This document shows, one piece after another, positions 46,708 through 57,005 of a stretch of 64,000 nt of DNA. Under the pieces are notes generated by a model. That model made no database searches and was not told where the DNA came from. It saw only the letters and a program-made list of their open reading frames with translations. The stretch's first letter is position 1; each line of letters begins with the position of its first letter. Both the position numbers and the translations under genes were made by a program. This DNA is from Holdemania massiliensis AP2 (GTDB lineage Bacteria; Bacillota_I; Bacilli_A; Erysipelotrichales; Erysipelotrichaceae): positions 91,278 through 155,277 of the forward strand of contig NZ_HE998569.1 of the NCBI RefSeq assembly GCF_000327285.1, in the 5' to 3' direction.

Positions 46708-48360
46708 ATGTCAAATTCAAACAAAATCAAAGGCATCAGCCGTCGTGATTTCCTCAGAGGAACTGCGGCTGGAGCATTGGGCGTTGCGGCTGCCGGATTG
46801 TTAGGCGGTTGTGCTTCCACACCGGAAAAACAGGAATGTCCGCCCTGTGATCCGGTTTCTGCTTCCACTAACAGCTGGCCGGCCGTCGAGGCGTTAGAGC
46901 CGAATGTTCCGATGGAAGGCGTTGTTGCCTTTGTCAAGGAACCGATTGCCGAGGGGGAAATCGTAAGAACGGAGAATGTGGACGTTGTCGTCTGCGGCAT
47001 GGGGCCGGCTGGTTTTGCGGCGTCGATTGCCAGTGCTGAACAGGGATTGAAAACCGTTGTCCTAGAAAAAGGTCAGGTTGGGACTTACCGTTCGGCGACG
47101 ATCGGCGGTCTGACGGATCGAATTCACAAAAAATACGGCGTTCAGTTTGATACCCAGGAATGGCTGGATGACGCGATGGTCAACTCGATGTTCTACGGCA
47201 ATCAGGCAATTTATCAACGGTGGATCGATACCCAGGAAGAAGCGATCAACTGGTTTCTCGATCTGTTCGCGCTGCCGGATGACGATTTCAAGCTGACTTT
47301 TGCGGCTGGGGATTTCCCGGACTTCTATGATCCGTATGATAAAACCTCGCTGAGCCGTTCCTGGAATACGTCGATCAACATTCCTATGGCGCCGAATGAA
47401 ATCGTGGAGCTGCTGACAAACAAAGTCAAGGAAGCGGGAGCGGAAGTGCTGATGGAAACGCCAGCCTGCCAGCTGATCAAAGAGGACGGCAAGGTCGTCG
47501 GCGTCATCGCCAAAACGGCAGAAGGCTACGTCAAGTATTTATGCGCTAAGGGAGTTGTCCTGGCGACCGGCGGTTATGAGTTTAATCCAACCAAGCTGAA
47601 GGAATGCTGCCGTCCGCGGGATCTGGCTCTGAATCACTGGATGAACGGAACCGCCTCCAATACCGGCGACGGTCATGAAATGGGCAAGGCGATCGGAGCG
47701 ATCGAGGATGAATATCCGCATCCGCTGATGCTCGATCCTGCTCAGTTAATGCCTTATCTGCGCGTCAATAAGCTGGGCAAGCGGTTCACGCCGGAATATG
47801 AACCATACAATCATCTGGCGCTGGCAATGCAGAATCAGCCAGGCGGCATCAACTGGTACATTACCGACGGCGATGCGGCCAATGCGATCAACAAGATGTG
47901 GACGCCGTCTTCCTCCTGCTATGGACCGAAGGAAGTCTGGGTCGGTGCGGCAACCAGTGAGAATGCCTTAAAAGCGGATACTCTGGAAGAACTGGCGGGT
48001 TTGATGGGCGTACCGGCGGAAGCCTTTGTCGAAACGATTGAGCATTGGAATGCAATGTGCGAAGCCGGTGAGGACAGCGATTTCCACATGCTGCCGAGCA
48101 TGATGCATCCGATTAAAACCGCGCCGTTCTATGCCAACCTGGAAGGGGCAGCCGCTTTGTGTACGGCCGGGGGACTGCAGGTAACGCCCAACTCCGAAGT
48201 ACTGGATACGGAATTCAACGTCATCGAAGGTCTGTATGCGATTGGCAACGTTTCCGGTTCAATGTTCCACGGAACTTATCCGCATAATCTCAACTGCATC
48301 TCCCACAGCCGCTGCATCACTTTCGGCTACAACGTAGCGAAAACCTTGGCTTCAAAATAA
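46708..48360 (+). CDS. Tat-exported FAD-dependent (fumarate reductase-type) lipoprotein
   Basis: A 550-aa paralogue of the protein at 31185. Twin-arginine signal SRRDFLRG plus lipobox LLGGC; FAD motif VDVVVCGMGPAGFAAS; C-terminal GLYAIGNVSGSMFHGTYP. Again no heme or FMN domain. Probably an extracytoplasmic terminal reductase for an organic acceptor different from that of its paralogue. AGGAGGG precedes ATG 46708. Controlled, by position, by the divergent LysR gene. Confidence 0.88.
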   Translation: MSNSNKIKGISRRDFLRGTAAGALGVAAAGLLGGCASTPEKQECPPCDPVSASTNSWPAVEALEPNVPMEGVVAFVKEPIAEGEIVRTENVDVVVCGMGPAGFAASIASAEQGLKTVVLEKGQVGTYRSATIGGLTDRIHKKYGVQFDTQEWLDDAMVNSMFYGNQAIYQRWIDTQEEAINWFLDLFALPDDDFKLTFAAGDFPDFYDPYDKTSLSRSWNTSINIPMAPNEIVELLTNKVKEAGAEVLMETPACQLIKEDGKVVGVIAKTAEGYVKYLCAKGVVLATGGYEFNPTKLKECCRPRDLALNHWMNGTASNTGDGHEMGKAIGAIEDEYPHPLMLDPAQLMPYLRVNKLGKRFTPEYEPYNHLALAMQNQPGGINWYITDGDAANAINKMWTPSSSCYGPKEVWVGAATSENALKADTLEELAGLMGVPAEAFVETIEHWNAMCEAGEDSDFHMLPSMMHPIKTAPFYANLEGAAALCTAGGLQVTPNSEVLDTEFNVIEGLYAIGNVSGSMFHGTYPHNLNCISHSRCITFGYNVAKTLASK

Positions 48361-48531
48361 AAATCGTCAATTTGATCAACGATTCGTTGGTTTCTGATCA
48401 ATTCGGAAACGGCGGATCGTTTTCTTTCGGCTTTCTGACAAATCTTGGGATTGCATCCATTCCCAAAGCGGAATCTGATATAATAAAGGCAACAGAATTT
48501 CCCGACTGATGGGAAGCGAGGAGGAATACGG

Positions 48532-49881
48532 ATGAAACATAAATTATGGGCTGTCATCGCAGCTTGTGTTCTATTCACGGGTTGTGCCCAATCCCCGGCT
48601 GAGACCGCCGTGGTCCCTTCCGCAAGTCCTGAAACCGAACGTCTTGCGGGAACAAAATTGACGAATGCGGCGATGTTTGAGATGTTTCAGCGATTGGATA
48701 AGGCCGCTATTTTTACGGATGATCTAGGCGTAGCCCGACCCTTTGAATTATGGCGCAACGTTAAAAATCAGATTGTTCTCTACCTAGAGAATCGCGATCA
48801 TCCGTTTTTAATCTGGGATCCGGTTAACGATACGGTGGAGGTGAATTATACTCACCAACAACTCGTGGAATATCAGGAAGAGGGGGTAACAAAACAGGCT
48901 TATCTGGAACTGATCTGCGATGGTTTTCAAGCTTCGTGCACCGCTGCGGTAACGACTTCAACCAAAACAACACGCTGGCCGGTGGAGGCTCCGGATGAGC
49001 GCGTCAGCCCCGCTTTAGCAAAAGCCGTCCAGCAAGCCGCCAAGCTGCAGCAGGATCAGATTGAACAAGCACGCCAACAAGCCGACAAAGCATTATTTGA
49101 GCTGCGAACAGTCTATCTGAATACACAGGATTACGAATATGCTGAACAGAAAACCTATTCGCAGGCATCAAACGGATTTAAAGAAGAATCCTCCGCGACA
49201 ACGTATACGCTTTATACCGGTGAGTTGAATCCAACTCTGCCGCCCGATGAGGTTGCTTTTTACTTCGCGGCTCTGTTAGGCAAGGAATTTAGCGATCCAG
49301 CTCAGATAGAGGCTGATGTGTCCGTCATGTTAACGCTGATGGCCGCGGTGAAGACCTATGTCTGTGAGGGATCTTCGCCGACTTTAAGCTGCACGGCTGC
49401 AACCGCCGGGAATGAGACGATCTCACTTAACCTTCCCCAGGCCGCAGCGGATGATCTGTTGGCGGTGATCCAGATCACGGATCTGGAGGAGGCTTCCCAA
49501 GCGCTGCTGGGTCGAACGCTGTCCCTGAATTCTTTTGATCAGGATGGCATTCGCTATGATGCAGATACACTAGAGGGTTATGTGCTGATCCGCGGAGCCT
49601 ATGGGATGGGGGAAGAACAAGCGCCGTACGAGGCACCAATGACGTTAGTTCTTAATGAGCGCACTGAAGGCCAGCGTCTGATCCGACAATATGTCCAAGT
49701 GACTGAAATTGAAAATTCAGCCTTTGTCCGCGATGATCAAGGCAATGAATATTACCTGCCGATGATCCAGGAAACGCTGCAGGCGGAAGACTGTCCTTTG
49801 GTGATTTGGGAAACGGCCTGTGAGCCCAATGCCGACGCATCCCAGCTATATCGGCTGGTCTATCAAAAGCCACTGCGTTGA
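48532..49881 (+). CDS. Hypothetical lipoprotein
   Basis: A 449-aa protein. Signal MKHKLWAVIAACVLFTGC with lipobox; the mature part is Gln/Ala-rich with a helical stretch near residues 160-190 and no domain I recognise. GAGGAGG precedes the ATG and a TATAAT lies at about 48477. Surface-exposed protein of unknown role. Confidence 0.8.
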   Translation: MKHKLWAVIAACVLFTGCAQSPAETAVVPSASPETERLAGTKLTNAAMFEMFQRLDKAAIFTDDLGVARPFELWRNVKNQIVLYLENRDHPFLIWDPVNDTVEVNYTHQQLVEYQEEGVTKQAYLELICDGFQASCTAAVTTSTKTTRWPVEAPDERVSPALAKAVQQAAKLQQDQIEQARQQADKALFELRTVYLNTQDYEYAEQKTYSQASNGFKEESSATTYTLYTGELNPTLPPDEVAFYFAALLGKEFSDPAQIEADVSVMLTLMAAVKTYVCEGSSPTLSCTAATAGNETISLNLPQAAADDLLAVIQITDLEEASQALLGRTLSLNSFDQDGIRYDADTLEGYVLIRGAYGMGEEQAPYEAPMTLVLNERTEGQRLIRQYVQVTEIENSAFVRDDQGNEYYLPMIQETLQAEDCPLVIWETACEPNADASQLYRLVYQKPLR

Positions 49882-49987
49882 ACTGAGTTGATCTGCAGCA
49901 TAAAAGTTTACTATTTTTCCGCAAGCTGACAATAGCTGGGAAACGGAACAGGCAGACAGGATGACTTAAGGGAAACAGGAGGAAGAA

Positions 49988-50575
49988 ATGAATACACCAA
50001 CACTTGAAACAGAACGGTTAAGATTAAGAAAGTTTACCGCCGATGACATGGAAGCGATATATCAGATTTACAGTGATGAGGTAGTCAATCAATTCCTGCC
50101 CTGTTTCCCGTTAAAAAGCAGGGAGGAAGCCCGCGCCTTCTTTGAGAAACGGTATGCGTCCAAGTATGCTTTGCCGCAAGCTTATGCCTATGCTGTCTGC
50201 CTGAAACGGGATAATTATCCGATCGGCTATCTGTGCGTGGATATGGATGAACCTCACGATTTGGGTTATGGTTTGAGAAAGGAATTCTGGCATCAGGGGA
50301 TCATGACGGAAGCCGGGAAAGCTGTGATCGAGCAGGTGAAAAAAGACGGCATTCCCTATCTTACGGCAACGCATGACCGCAACAATCCGCGAAGCGGAGG
50401 TGTGATGAAAAATATCGGAATGAAATATCAATATTCCTATGAAGAACAATGGCAGCCGAAGGACCTAGGCGTTACTTTTCGGATGTATCAGATCAATCTT
50501 GATGGACAAAACGACAGAGTTTATAGGAAATACTGGGATCATGCTGAGATTCATTTTGTCGAAGAAGACGTCTGA
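49988..50575 (+). CDS. GNAT-family N-acetyltransferase (RimJ/RimL-like)
   Basis: A 195-aa protein. LETERLRLRKFTADDMEAIYQI is the usual opening of RimJ/RimL-type acetyltransferases; GLRKEFWHQGIMTEAGKAVI holds the acetyl-CoA loop and NNPRSGGVMKNIGMKY follows. AGGAGG precedes the ATG. Substrate may be a protein N-terminus or a small amine. Confidence 0.87.
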   Translation: MNTPTLETERLRLRKFTADDMEAIYQIYSDEVVNQFLPCFPLKSREEARAFFEKRYASKYALPQAYAYAVCLKRDNYPIGYLCVDMDEPHDLGYGLRKEFWHQGIMTEAGKAVIEQVKKDGIPYLTATHDRNNPRSGGVMKNIGMKYQYSYEEQWQPKDLGVTFRMYQINLDGQNDRVYRKYWDHAEIHFVEEDV

Positions 50576-50839
50576 TTTCTGCTGTCATGCTGAGATGCAG
50601 TGCAGCTCTTCGGGCAGGAACTAGGCTGAACTCTCATGGTTTCTGATCGCAGAATTGAATTTTTGTCAATCCCTGCAGTGTCGTATCTTGATAAGCAGCG
50701 GAAAGAGCGGATCAGCCGAGAGCGATGTTGCTTAACATCCTTCCATGGGACTAAGGCTTTTTCAGATCAAAGCTTTGACATTGGCGAATGTGGGAAAACG
50801 TGCTAAACTAAAAAACAGAAAACAGGAGGAAAGGATCAC

Positions 50840-52198
50840 ATGGATATCAAGGAACGGGTAAAAAGTTATGAAGAAGCGATGCTGAAGGATCTGGCAGAGC
50901 TGGTTTCCTATAATTCGGTTCAGGGAGAAGCCAAACCGAACGCACCGTTTGGCGAAGTCCCTGCTGCCTGTCTGGATAAGGCGCTGGAAATCGCGGAAGG
51001 TTATGGCTTCAGAACAAAAAATGTGGATCATTATGCCGGTTATGCTGAGATAGGCGAGGGTGAATCGGTAATCGGCGTTTTGGCTCATTTGGATGTTGTT
51101 CCGGCCGGCGAGGGCTGGAATACCGATCCATTTGTATTGACTCGGGATCAGGATCGGGTTTATGGCCGCGGCACCAGTGACGATAAGGGCGCGGTAGTGG
51201 CTTCCATGATTGCGATGAAAGTTCTAAAGGACATGGAGATTCCGCTGAACAAACGGATTCGTCTGATCCTAGGGACAAACGAAGAAAACGGCTCTAAGTG
51301 CTTAGCGCATTATGTGGAAAAAGAAGGTCATATCGACATGGGGTTTACGCCTGACGGTACATTCCCCGGCGTTCATGGAGAAAAAGGAGCCTTGGGGCTG
51401 GACTTTGAAAGCACGCAAACGGCTATCAAGGAAATCCGCGGCGGCGTTGCTTCCAATGTAGTCTGCAATCACTGTACGTTAACCATCAGTCAGGATGCGG
51501 TCGCGGAAACGGCGCTGCGCTCGGCTCTGGAAAAGCATCCGATAACGTTTGAAGTTAAGCGGGATCAGGACGATCTGATTGTGGACGTCTATGGAACAGC
51601 GGCTCACGCCAGCACGCCGAAGCTGGGCATCAATGCGATAGGCGAGCTGATGGCGGCGTTAGCCGAAGCCGGAATGCAGGATGACTTTGTTGAATTCTAC
51701 AACCGCCGAATTGGTATAAGCTGCGATGGCGCGGGATGCGGTTGCAAAACAGCGGATGAGTATGGTCCGCTGACCTTCAGCAATGGTCTGATTCAGATGG
51801 ATCACGGGGTAATTCGCGGAACGATTGATATTCGCTTTCCGGTGACGATGAAATCCCAACCGATTATTGAACTGATTGAAAAGACGATGGCCACCGAAAC
51901 AAAGGGTAAAATTACCGTCCGCAGTCATACAGAACCGTTGTTTTTCCCAATCGATTCCCCATTGGTTTCCCGGCTCTTAGAAGCCTATCAGGAAGTGACG
52001 GGGGATTATCAATCCAAGCCGATCACGATGGGCGGAGGAACCTATGCCAAAGGAATCCGCAACTGCATTGCTTTCGGCTGCGAGTTTGAAGGCGAGGATT
52101 GTCATATTCATGACGCCAATGAATTTGTACGGATTGATTGTTTGCTTCAGCAGGCGGAAATCTACGTTCATGCCTTGATGAAATTGCTGGAAGCTTAA
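50840..52198 (+). CDS. pepV: PepV-type M20 dipeptidase
   Basis: A 452-aa zinc dipeptidase. VLAHLDVVPAG (His, Asp), GRGTSDDKGA (bridging Asp), TNEENGSK (general base and metal Glu) and MGGGTYAKGI fit the PepV/Sapep branch; the C-terminal HDANEF supplies the last His. It cleaves dipeptides in the cytosol. AGGAGG precedes the ATG. Single gene with its own terminator. Confidence 0.88.
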   Translation: MDIKERVKSYEEAMLKDLAELVSYNSVQGEAKPNAPFGEVPAACLDKALEIAEGYGFRTKNVDHYAGYAEIGEGESVIGVLAHLDVVPAGEGWNTDPFVLTRDQDRVYGRGTSDDKGAVVASMIAMKVLKDMEIPLNKRIRLILGTNEENGSKCLAHYVEKEGHIDMGFTPDGTFPGVHGEKGALGLDFESTQTAIKEIRGGVASNVVCNHCTLTISQDAVAETALRSALEKHPITFEVKRDQDDLIVDVYGTAAHASTPKLGINAIGELMAALAEAGMQDDFVEFYNRRIGISCDGAGCGCKTADEYGPLTFSNGLIQMDHGVIRGTIDIRFPVTMKSQPIIELIEKTMATETKGKITVRSHTEPLFFPIDSPLVSRLLEAYQEVTGDYQSKPITMGGGTYAKGIRNCIAFGCEFEGEDCHIHDANEFVRIDCLLQQAEIYVHALMKLLEA

Positions 52199-52208
52199 TC
52201 ATTCTGAA

Positions 52209-52240
52209 AGAAATCTTCATTGATTGGAGATTTCTTTTTT
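52209..52240 (+). terminator. Terminator after pepV
   Basis: AGAAATCT pairs with AGATTTCT, followed by five more T. Confidence 0.8.
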
Positions 52241-52483
52241 CGCTTTCGACAAAGGGAAATCTGAGAAATTAAGATAAACAATCGCCTGAGGAAATCCTCG
52301 TTGCAGCTGAAAATTTTATTACGCAGTCGTAAAAATAAAACGCAATTGTATTATCATCGGCAATGCGGTAGCTGACATTGTTGTCTTCGGCCGCATTGAA
52401 TACCGTTTTTCTTATGGATCAATGAGCATGGAGAAATATTATAAATAATGCTACAATGAAAAGCAAGAAATGAGGGATGGCGT

Positions 52484-53335
52484 TTGAAAACAACGAAGCT
52501 GGCAATAATGTATGATTTTGATAAGACCTTATCGCCGAAAGATATGCAGGAGTTCAGTTTTATTCCGTCGTTAGGCATTGAACCGGCGCAGTTCTGGAGT
52601 GAAGTCACCGCTTTGGCTGAAAGTCAGAAGATGGACGGAATTCTGACGTACATGTACATGATGATTAACAAGGCGAATCTGATGGGACAACCTATTCGCC
52701 GGAGTGATTTTGTCGCTTTAGGCAAGAATGTAAAACTGTATCCCGGTGTGGAAAAGTGGTTTGGGCGAATGAATGAATATGGCCGGCTGCATAATATTGA
52801 AGTTGAGCATTTTATCATTTCTTCGGGTTTGACTGAAATCATCGAAGGGACCGCGATAGTGAAGGAATTCAAGAAGATTTATGCCTGCAAGTATTGCTAC
52901 AACGCCAGCGGTGTTGCAGTCTGGCCGGCTACGGTTGTCAATTACACGACGAAAACGCAGTATATCTTCCGCATCAACAAGGGAGTGCTGGATGAAAACA
53001 ATGACAATGATCTCAACCGGTATACACCGGATCAGCTGCGTGACATTCCTTTTACCAATATGATTTATATCGGCGATGGATTAACCGACGTTCCGTGTAT
53101 GAAGTTAGTGACAGTCAATGGCGGCAAGTCGATAGCGGTATTCGGCAAAGGTTCAGATAAAAAGAAAGCGACAGCGCAGCAGCTTGTAGCCGATCACCGG
53201 GCAGATTTTATCGCACCCGCGGATTACAGCGAGAATCGGGAGCTGGATAAAATTGTTAAAAGCATCATTGATTACACGGAAGCTCGGATTCAGATGGAAA
53301 AATTGATGAAAAAAACACCGCAAAAAGAAAGATAG
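52484..53335 (+). CDS. HAD-family phosphatase-like protein
   Basis: A 283-aa protein. Motif I is MYDFDKTLSPKDM (two Asp), motif II IISSGLTE, motif IV YIGDGLTDVP, as in HAD IB-type phosphatases. A helical cap lies between. Starts with TTG at 52484, seven bases after GAGGG; the nearby ATG at 52477 is out of frame. Substrate unknown. Confidence 0.8.
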   Translation: MKTTKLAIMYDFDKTLSPKDMQEFSFIPSLGIEPAQFWSEVTALAESQKMDGILTYMYMMINKANLMGQPIRRSDFVALGKNVKLYPGVEKWFGRMNEYGRLHNIEVEHFIISSGLTEIIEGTAIVKEFKKIYACKYCYNASGVAVWPATVVNYTTKTQYIFRINKGVLDENNDNDLNRYTPDQLRDIPFTNMIYIGDGLTDVPCMKLVTVNGGKSIAVFGKGSDKKKATAQQLVADHRADFIAPADYSENRELDKIVKSIIDYTEARIQMEKLMKKTPQKER

Positions 53336-53700
53336 GAAAAGGGTAAAGCAGCAGAAAAGGATTTCATTTCTTTAAGCTGTACAAGAAAGGCGGAACGGGA
53401 AAAATTTATCCCGCCTTGGATACTCAGGGCAAAACAGGGCTGGGTATCGAGAGTGAAGAACCAAGGCTTCAAGGAAATGAGATTAAATAGAAAAGTAGGC
53501 AGAGAAACAGTCAAGGACAGTTTTGTTTTCATTCGGCTGTTTTTTTATTTTGCGGATAGGGTGAGGAAAGATTGAATATCACTCTCAAATGAGTTAATAT
53601 TATCTTGTAAGAGGATACTCAAGAAAGTTATTCGGTTTTTTCTATTTTTAGCGGGGCTTTTTCTGATTTTCCGCAATATTAATATCAGGAGGACTTCAAG
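53336..53700. other. Intergenic region with hairpin and Rpn promoter
   Basis: AAGGCGG / CCGCCTT hairpin near 53389-53417, possibly ending the HAD gene. At 53651-53693 lies the leader block shared with 15630-15673. Confidence 0.45.
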
Positions 53701-54776
53701 ATGGCGGAAAACTCAAACTATCCTCGCAAACAAGCTCTAAAGCAAGATTCTGTTTCATCACCAACACCTGCACTAACCCCTCAGCGCTTAAGGATCCTTG
53801 ATTATCGCGAAAATGATGTCTTTCGGTATACCTTCGGCTCGGAAGATGAAAGATCGCGAAGAATCAGGATCGCATATCTGTCCGATCTGCTTCAGTGCAG
53901 GCTTATCCGAGCCGATATTAAGAATACGGAGCCGATAAAAGATCACAGTAATGAAAAAGGGATTCGATTTGATTTGCTTATCGAAACGGAAGAGGATGAA
54001 GGCGGGATCCAGCGGGTCAATCTGGAAATTCAGAATTATCAGATGAGCGATTCCTTATCGCTGCGCTCTCAAGGCTATCTGGCGCGAATTGTAGCCGATC
54101 GGCTTTCGATGGGGATCAGTATGATTTTGATCCGGTAGTTCAGGTTATGATTACCAACCATATCCCGCAAATAAAAGAAAGCTGCAGGGATTATCTTCAT
54201 CCTCACCGATTTTTCCACGAAATCAAGGGGGAACGAATGGCAGAAGAACAATGTCGGATTCTGTGGGTGGAAATGGATAAATTGGAGAAGTTGGAAAAGA
54301 AGCCGATAGAAGAATGGCGGATATCTGAGAAAATCCACTATATGATTCGGTTCAGTCATGCGCAGAAGAAGCAGAGAATCATTCAGGAATTGATTGAAAA
54401 GGAGGAAATCATTGCGATGATGGAAGAGAAGAAAAGGGATTATTTAAGGGACGCGAGTTTAGCGATCGCCAGAATGCGGGCTAAATTTGATGAATTGGAT
54501 GAACAAAGAGTCTACGGGAAAGGGATTGTAAAAGGAAAGGAAGAAGGAAAATTGGAAGGACAGCGGACCTTAATCCAATTCGTATTAGGCCAGCGGATGA
54601 AACTCAGCAAGGCGGATGCAAAGCTGATTGACAGCTTAGAGTCAGAAGCGCTGGAAGATTTTGTTTTGCGTTTAGATAAGATTCAGATACCGGAAGATTT
54701 GCAGCGGCAGATCGCTGCCGTGAATCAGAAAGATCAGAGAAGTCAGACTTTTACTTTTGTTACTACGCCGGATTAG
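53701..54776 (+). pseudogene. Rpn-family PD-(D/E)XK nuclease, frameshifted
   Basis: Part 1 (53701-54138) has NDVFRYTFGSEDE and the nuclease core RFDLLIE...RVNLEIQNYQ. Part 2 (to 54776) continues in another frame as QYDFDPVVQVMITNHIP, a helical region and the GKGIVKGKEEGKLEGQ tail of this family. An extra G in the GGGG run near 54110 would join them as MGDQYDFDPVV. Rpn proteins are DNA nucleases linked to recombination, often called PD-(D/E)XK transposases. AGGAGG precedes the ATG. Confidence 0.8.
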
Positions 54777-54816
54777 GGGAAATCCTTAGAAAAAACACAT
54801 ATTCATAAGAATTTAC

Positions 54817-54853
54817 AAAAGAACCGCGCACAAGGATGCTTGCGGTTCTTTTA
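54817..54853 (+). terminator. Terminator after the Rpn gene
   Basis: AAAAGAACCGC pairs with GCGGTTCTTTT. Confidence 0.8.
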
Positions 54854-55034
54854 TACGCGCAATGGAAGTGATAACGTAGTCGCTTGCTTATTTATGATCT
54901 GTAAATTTTGATCTGAAATCTCAGTTAGTTTGTTAATTTGATAGGTAGAATTAAGGAAATATTATTTTATCTTAACTTGAAAAATATTCTGCTTTGTGAT
55001 TAACTAGAAGTAATAATAGATGAGGATTAAATTT

Positions 55035-56210
55035 ATGGATTTTACATTAACTCAAAAGCAAGCCTGTCAATTCTATGTGCTGTGGCAAGGCTTGTCGGGA
55101 CCTTATCGTTGGCATACCCAAGCTGATATTTTGATGTTGATTGATCAATTGGGCTGCCTCCAATTTGATCCGATTGATATCTGCGGAAGGAATGCTGATT
55201 TGGTGCTGCATGCCAGGGTTCGCGGATACCGTAAACGGCAGCTGGAAACATTATTATATAAGGATTGTCAGCTGATTGATGCCCTTGATAAAAACATGGC
55301 GATTTATCCGCAAAGGGATTATCCGAAATTTGCCCGAACACGTCGAAGAGCGATGGAATATCATCGTGTGACTGAACAAATTGAAACTGCGATTCAAGCT
55401 ATTAAGACTTTTATGCAAACCCATCCCATCCTCTGTTCTCAGGATGTGAATTGGAATGAAAACCTAGTTTGGGTATGGGGAAGAACAGCTTCGCTGGCGG
55501 CTGTGGCTTTGGAAATGATGCTTTATCGGGGTGAGGTGGTGATCCACCATCGTCAGGGAACAATTCGATACTATCAGCTGACAGAAAAACGATTTCCCGG
55601 ATTAGATCCACTATCCGATCCTTTTCCTGATGAAACAGAGTATTATGCTTGGCGGATTGAACGTCGGATTCGTGCCTTAGGCTTATGCTGGAACCGTCCT
55701 TCCGACGCCTGGCTGGGAATAGAGAAAATGAAAAGTGCTGAGCGGCAGAAAGCATTTGAGCTCTTATTGAAACAAGCGCGGATTTTTCCTGTTAACATTG
55801 AAGGGTGGGATCAGCCGCTTTATGCAGTGAGGGAAACGCAGCCTTTTCTGGAAAGCGCACATGAGGAAACTCCATACCGAAGACGTATGGAATTTCTAGG
55901 TCCGCTGGACAATGCCTTGTGGGATCGTCGGCTGATCGAGCAGCTGTTTGGCTTCCAGTATAAATGGGAAATTTATACACCGAAAGCGCAGCGAAAGTAT
56001 GACAGTTATGTACTGCCTGTGTTATGGGGAGAACGCTTTGTCGGCCGAATTGCACTGGAAAGCAAACCGGCAGAGAAAAAACTGATTGTAAAGCAATTCT
56101 GGCGGGAGCCGCGGATCCGTGACAGTCAAGCGCTGCGGACAGCTTTAGATCGGACATTGGATCGATTTATGCGGTTTCATGAATGTGAGATAATCGAAAG
56201 AAATGAATAA
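55035..56210 (+). CDS. YcaQ-family winged-helix DNA glycosylase
   Basis: A 391-aa HTH_42 (DUF1006) protein. LGCLQFDPIDICGRNADLVLHARV contains the Q-x-D catalytic motif of the YcaQ branch, which unhooks DNA interstrand crosslinks such as those from nitrogen mustards. Family length is about 400 aa. ATG 55035 has GAGGAT eight bases upstream; the ATG at 55020 lacks a site. Single gene. Confidence 0.85.
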   Translation: MDFTLTQKQACQFYVLWQGLSGPYRWHTQADILMLIDQLGCLQFDPIDICGRNADLVLHARVRGYRKRQLETLLYKDCQLIDALDKNMAIYPQRDYPKFARTRRRAMEYHRVTEQIETAIQAIKTFMQTHPILCSQDVNWNENLVWVWGRTASLAAVALEMMLYRGEVVIHHRQGTIRYYQLTEKRFPGLDPLSDPFPDETEYYAWRIERRIRALGLCWNRPSDAWLGIEKMKSAERQKAFELLLKQARIFPVNIEGWDQPLYAVRETQPFLESAHEETPYRRRMEFLGPLDNALWDRRLIEQLFGFQYKWEIYTPKAQRKYDSYVLPVLWGERFVGRIALESKPAEKKLIVKQFWREPRIRDSQALRTALDRTLDRFMRFHECEIIERNE

Positions 56211-56246
56211 AAAGTGCTGAAATCCTGATTAACAGGAACTCAGCAC
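56206..56246 (-). terminator. Terminator of the second PTS operon
   Basis: On the minus strand GTGCTGA pairs with TCAGCAC with an inner CCTG/CAGG helix, followed by TTTTTATTC. May also serve the convergent YcaQ gene. Confidence 0.75.
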
Positions 56247-56294
56247 GTTAGGATAATCAGAAGCCTGACGGATGTTTCTTGGAAATAGAATAGT

Positions 56295-57005
56295 TTAAAG
56301 GTGATAAATGCGCTGTTTATATTGCTTTTCTATCTCCAGACTGCGTTCTGTACCACCGTCAACATTGGCGCTGAGGCGAACCGGCGGCGTATAGCCTCGC
56401 TTTAACATCAATTCAACAGCTTCCAAAATGGTTGCCTGAAGCAACGCAGCAGCAGCGATGGAAGAGGTTCCGCAGATATTAACCGGCAGCCCATCGACAG
56501 CGACAGCGGCGTCACCCTCGACTGACAGATTATCTAGGATTACATCTGCGAATTCATATAACCGCTTTCCGCTGCTATGACGGCTGGTTAGTTTTTTGGA
56601 GGCATCCAGAGAAGTAACGACGATCAGTTTTGCACCAACCGCCTTTACTTTCATTGCAATTTCAATCGGTAAAGGATTGCGGCCAGAATTGGAAATAATG
56701 ATGACCACATCTTCAGGCAGGACTTCGACTTTCCGCATTAATATAGAACCCGAGCCTTCAAGAACTTCATAGATGCCCATCGCCGGATCTTTAATCACTT
56801 TTGCTGCAAATAATCCGCCGGCCCGGCCCGCAACCTCAATCGCTGCGGCATAGGAATGACCGCTGCCGAATGATTGCAGAATTCCGCCGGCCATGATGGC
56901 GTCGGCGATGAAAGCGGCAGCCTGATGAATGGATTCCCGCTGGCTGTTTTCTAATCGCTTCAGCAAATTTTCAATAGTTTCAAAGTAACGATTGCGTTCC
57001 ATCAT
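56295..57005 (-). CDS. SIS-domain sugar-phosphate protein (UPF0309-like)
   Basis: A 236-aa cytosolic protein. SIS domain: [43 protein letters not shown]. Related to MurQ-like etherases and phosphosugar isomerases. Its ATG overlaps the IID stop codon (ATGA) behind AAGGTG. Likely processes the sugar phosphate imported by the PTS genes before it. Confidence 0.85.
   Translation of the reverse strand: MMERNRYFETIENLLKRLENSQRESIHQAAAFIADAIMAGGILQSFGSGHSYAAAIEVAGRAGGLFAAKVIKDPAMGIYEVLEGSGSILMRKVEVLPEDVVIIISNSGRNPLPIEIAMKVKAVGAKLIVVTSLDASKKLTSRHSSGKRLYEFADVILDNLSVEGDAAVAVDGLPVNICGTSSIAAAALLQATILEAVELMLKRGYTPPVRLSANVDGGTERSLEIEKQYKQRIYHL

Noticed and set aside
50576-50839. Possible riboswitch before pepV
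   Set aside because: No conserved T-box or other riboswitch motifs were found and no terminator/antiterminator pair is evident.
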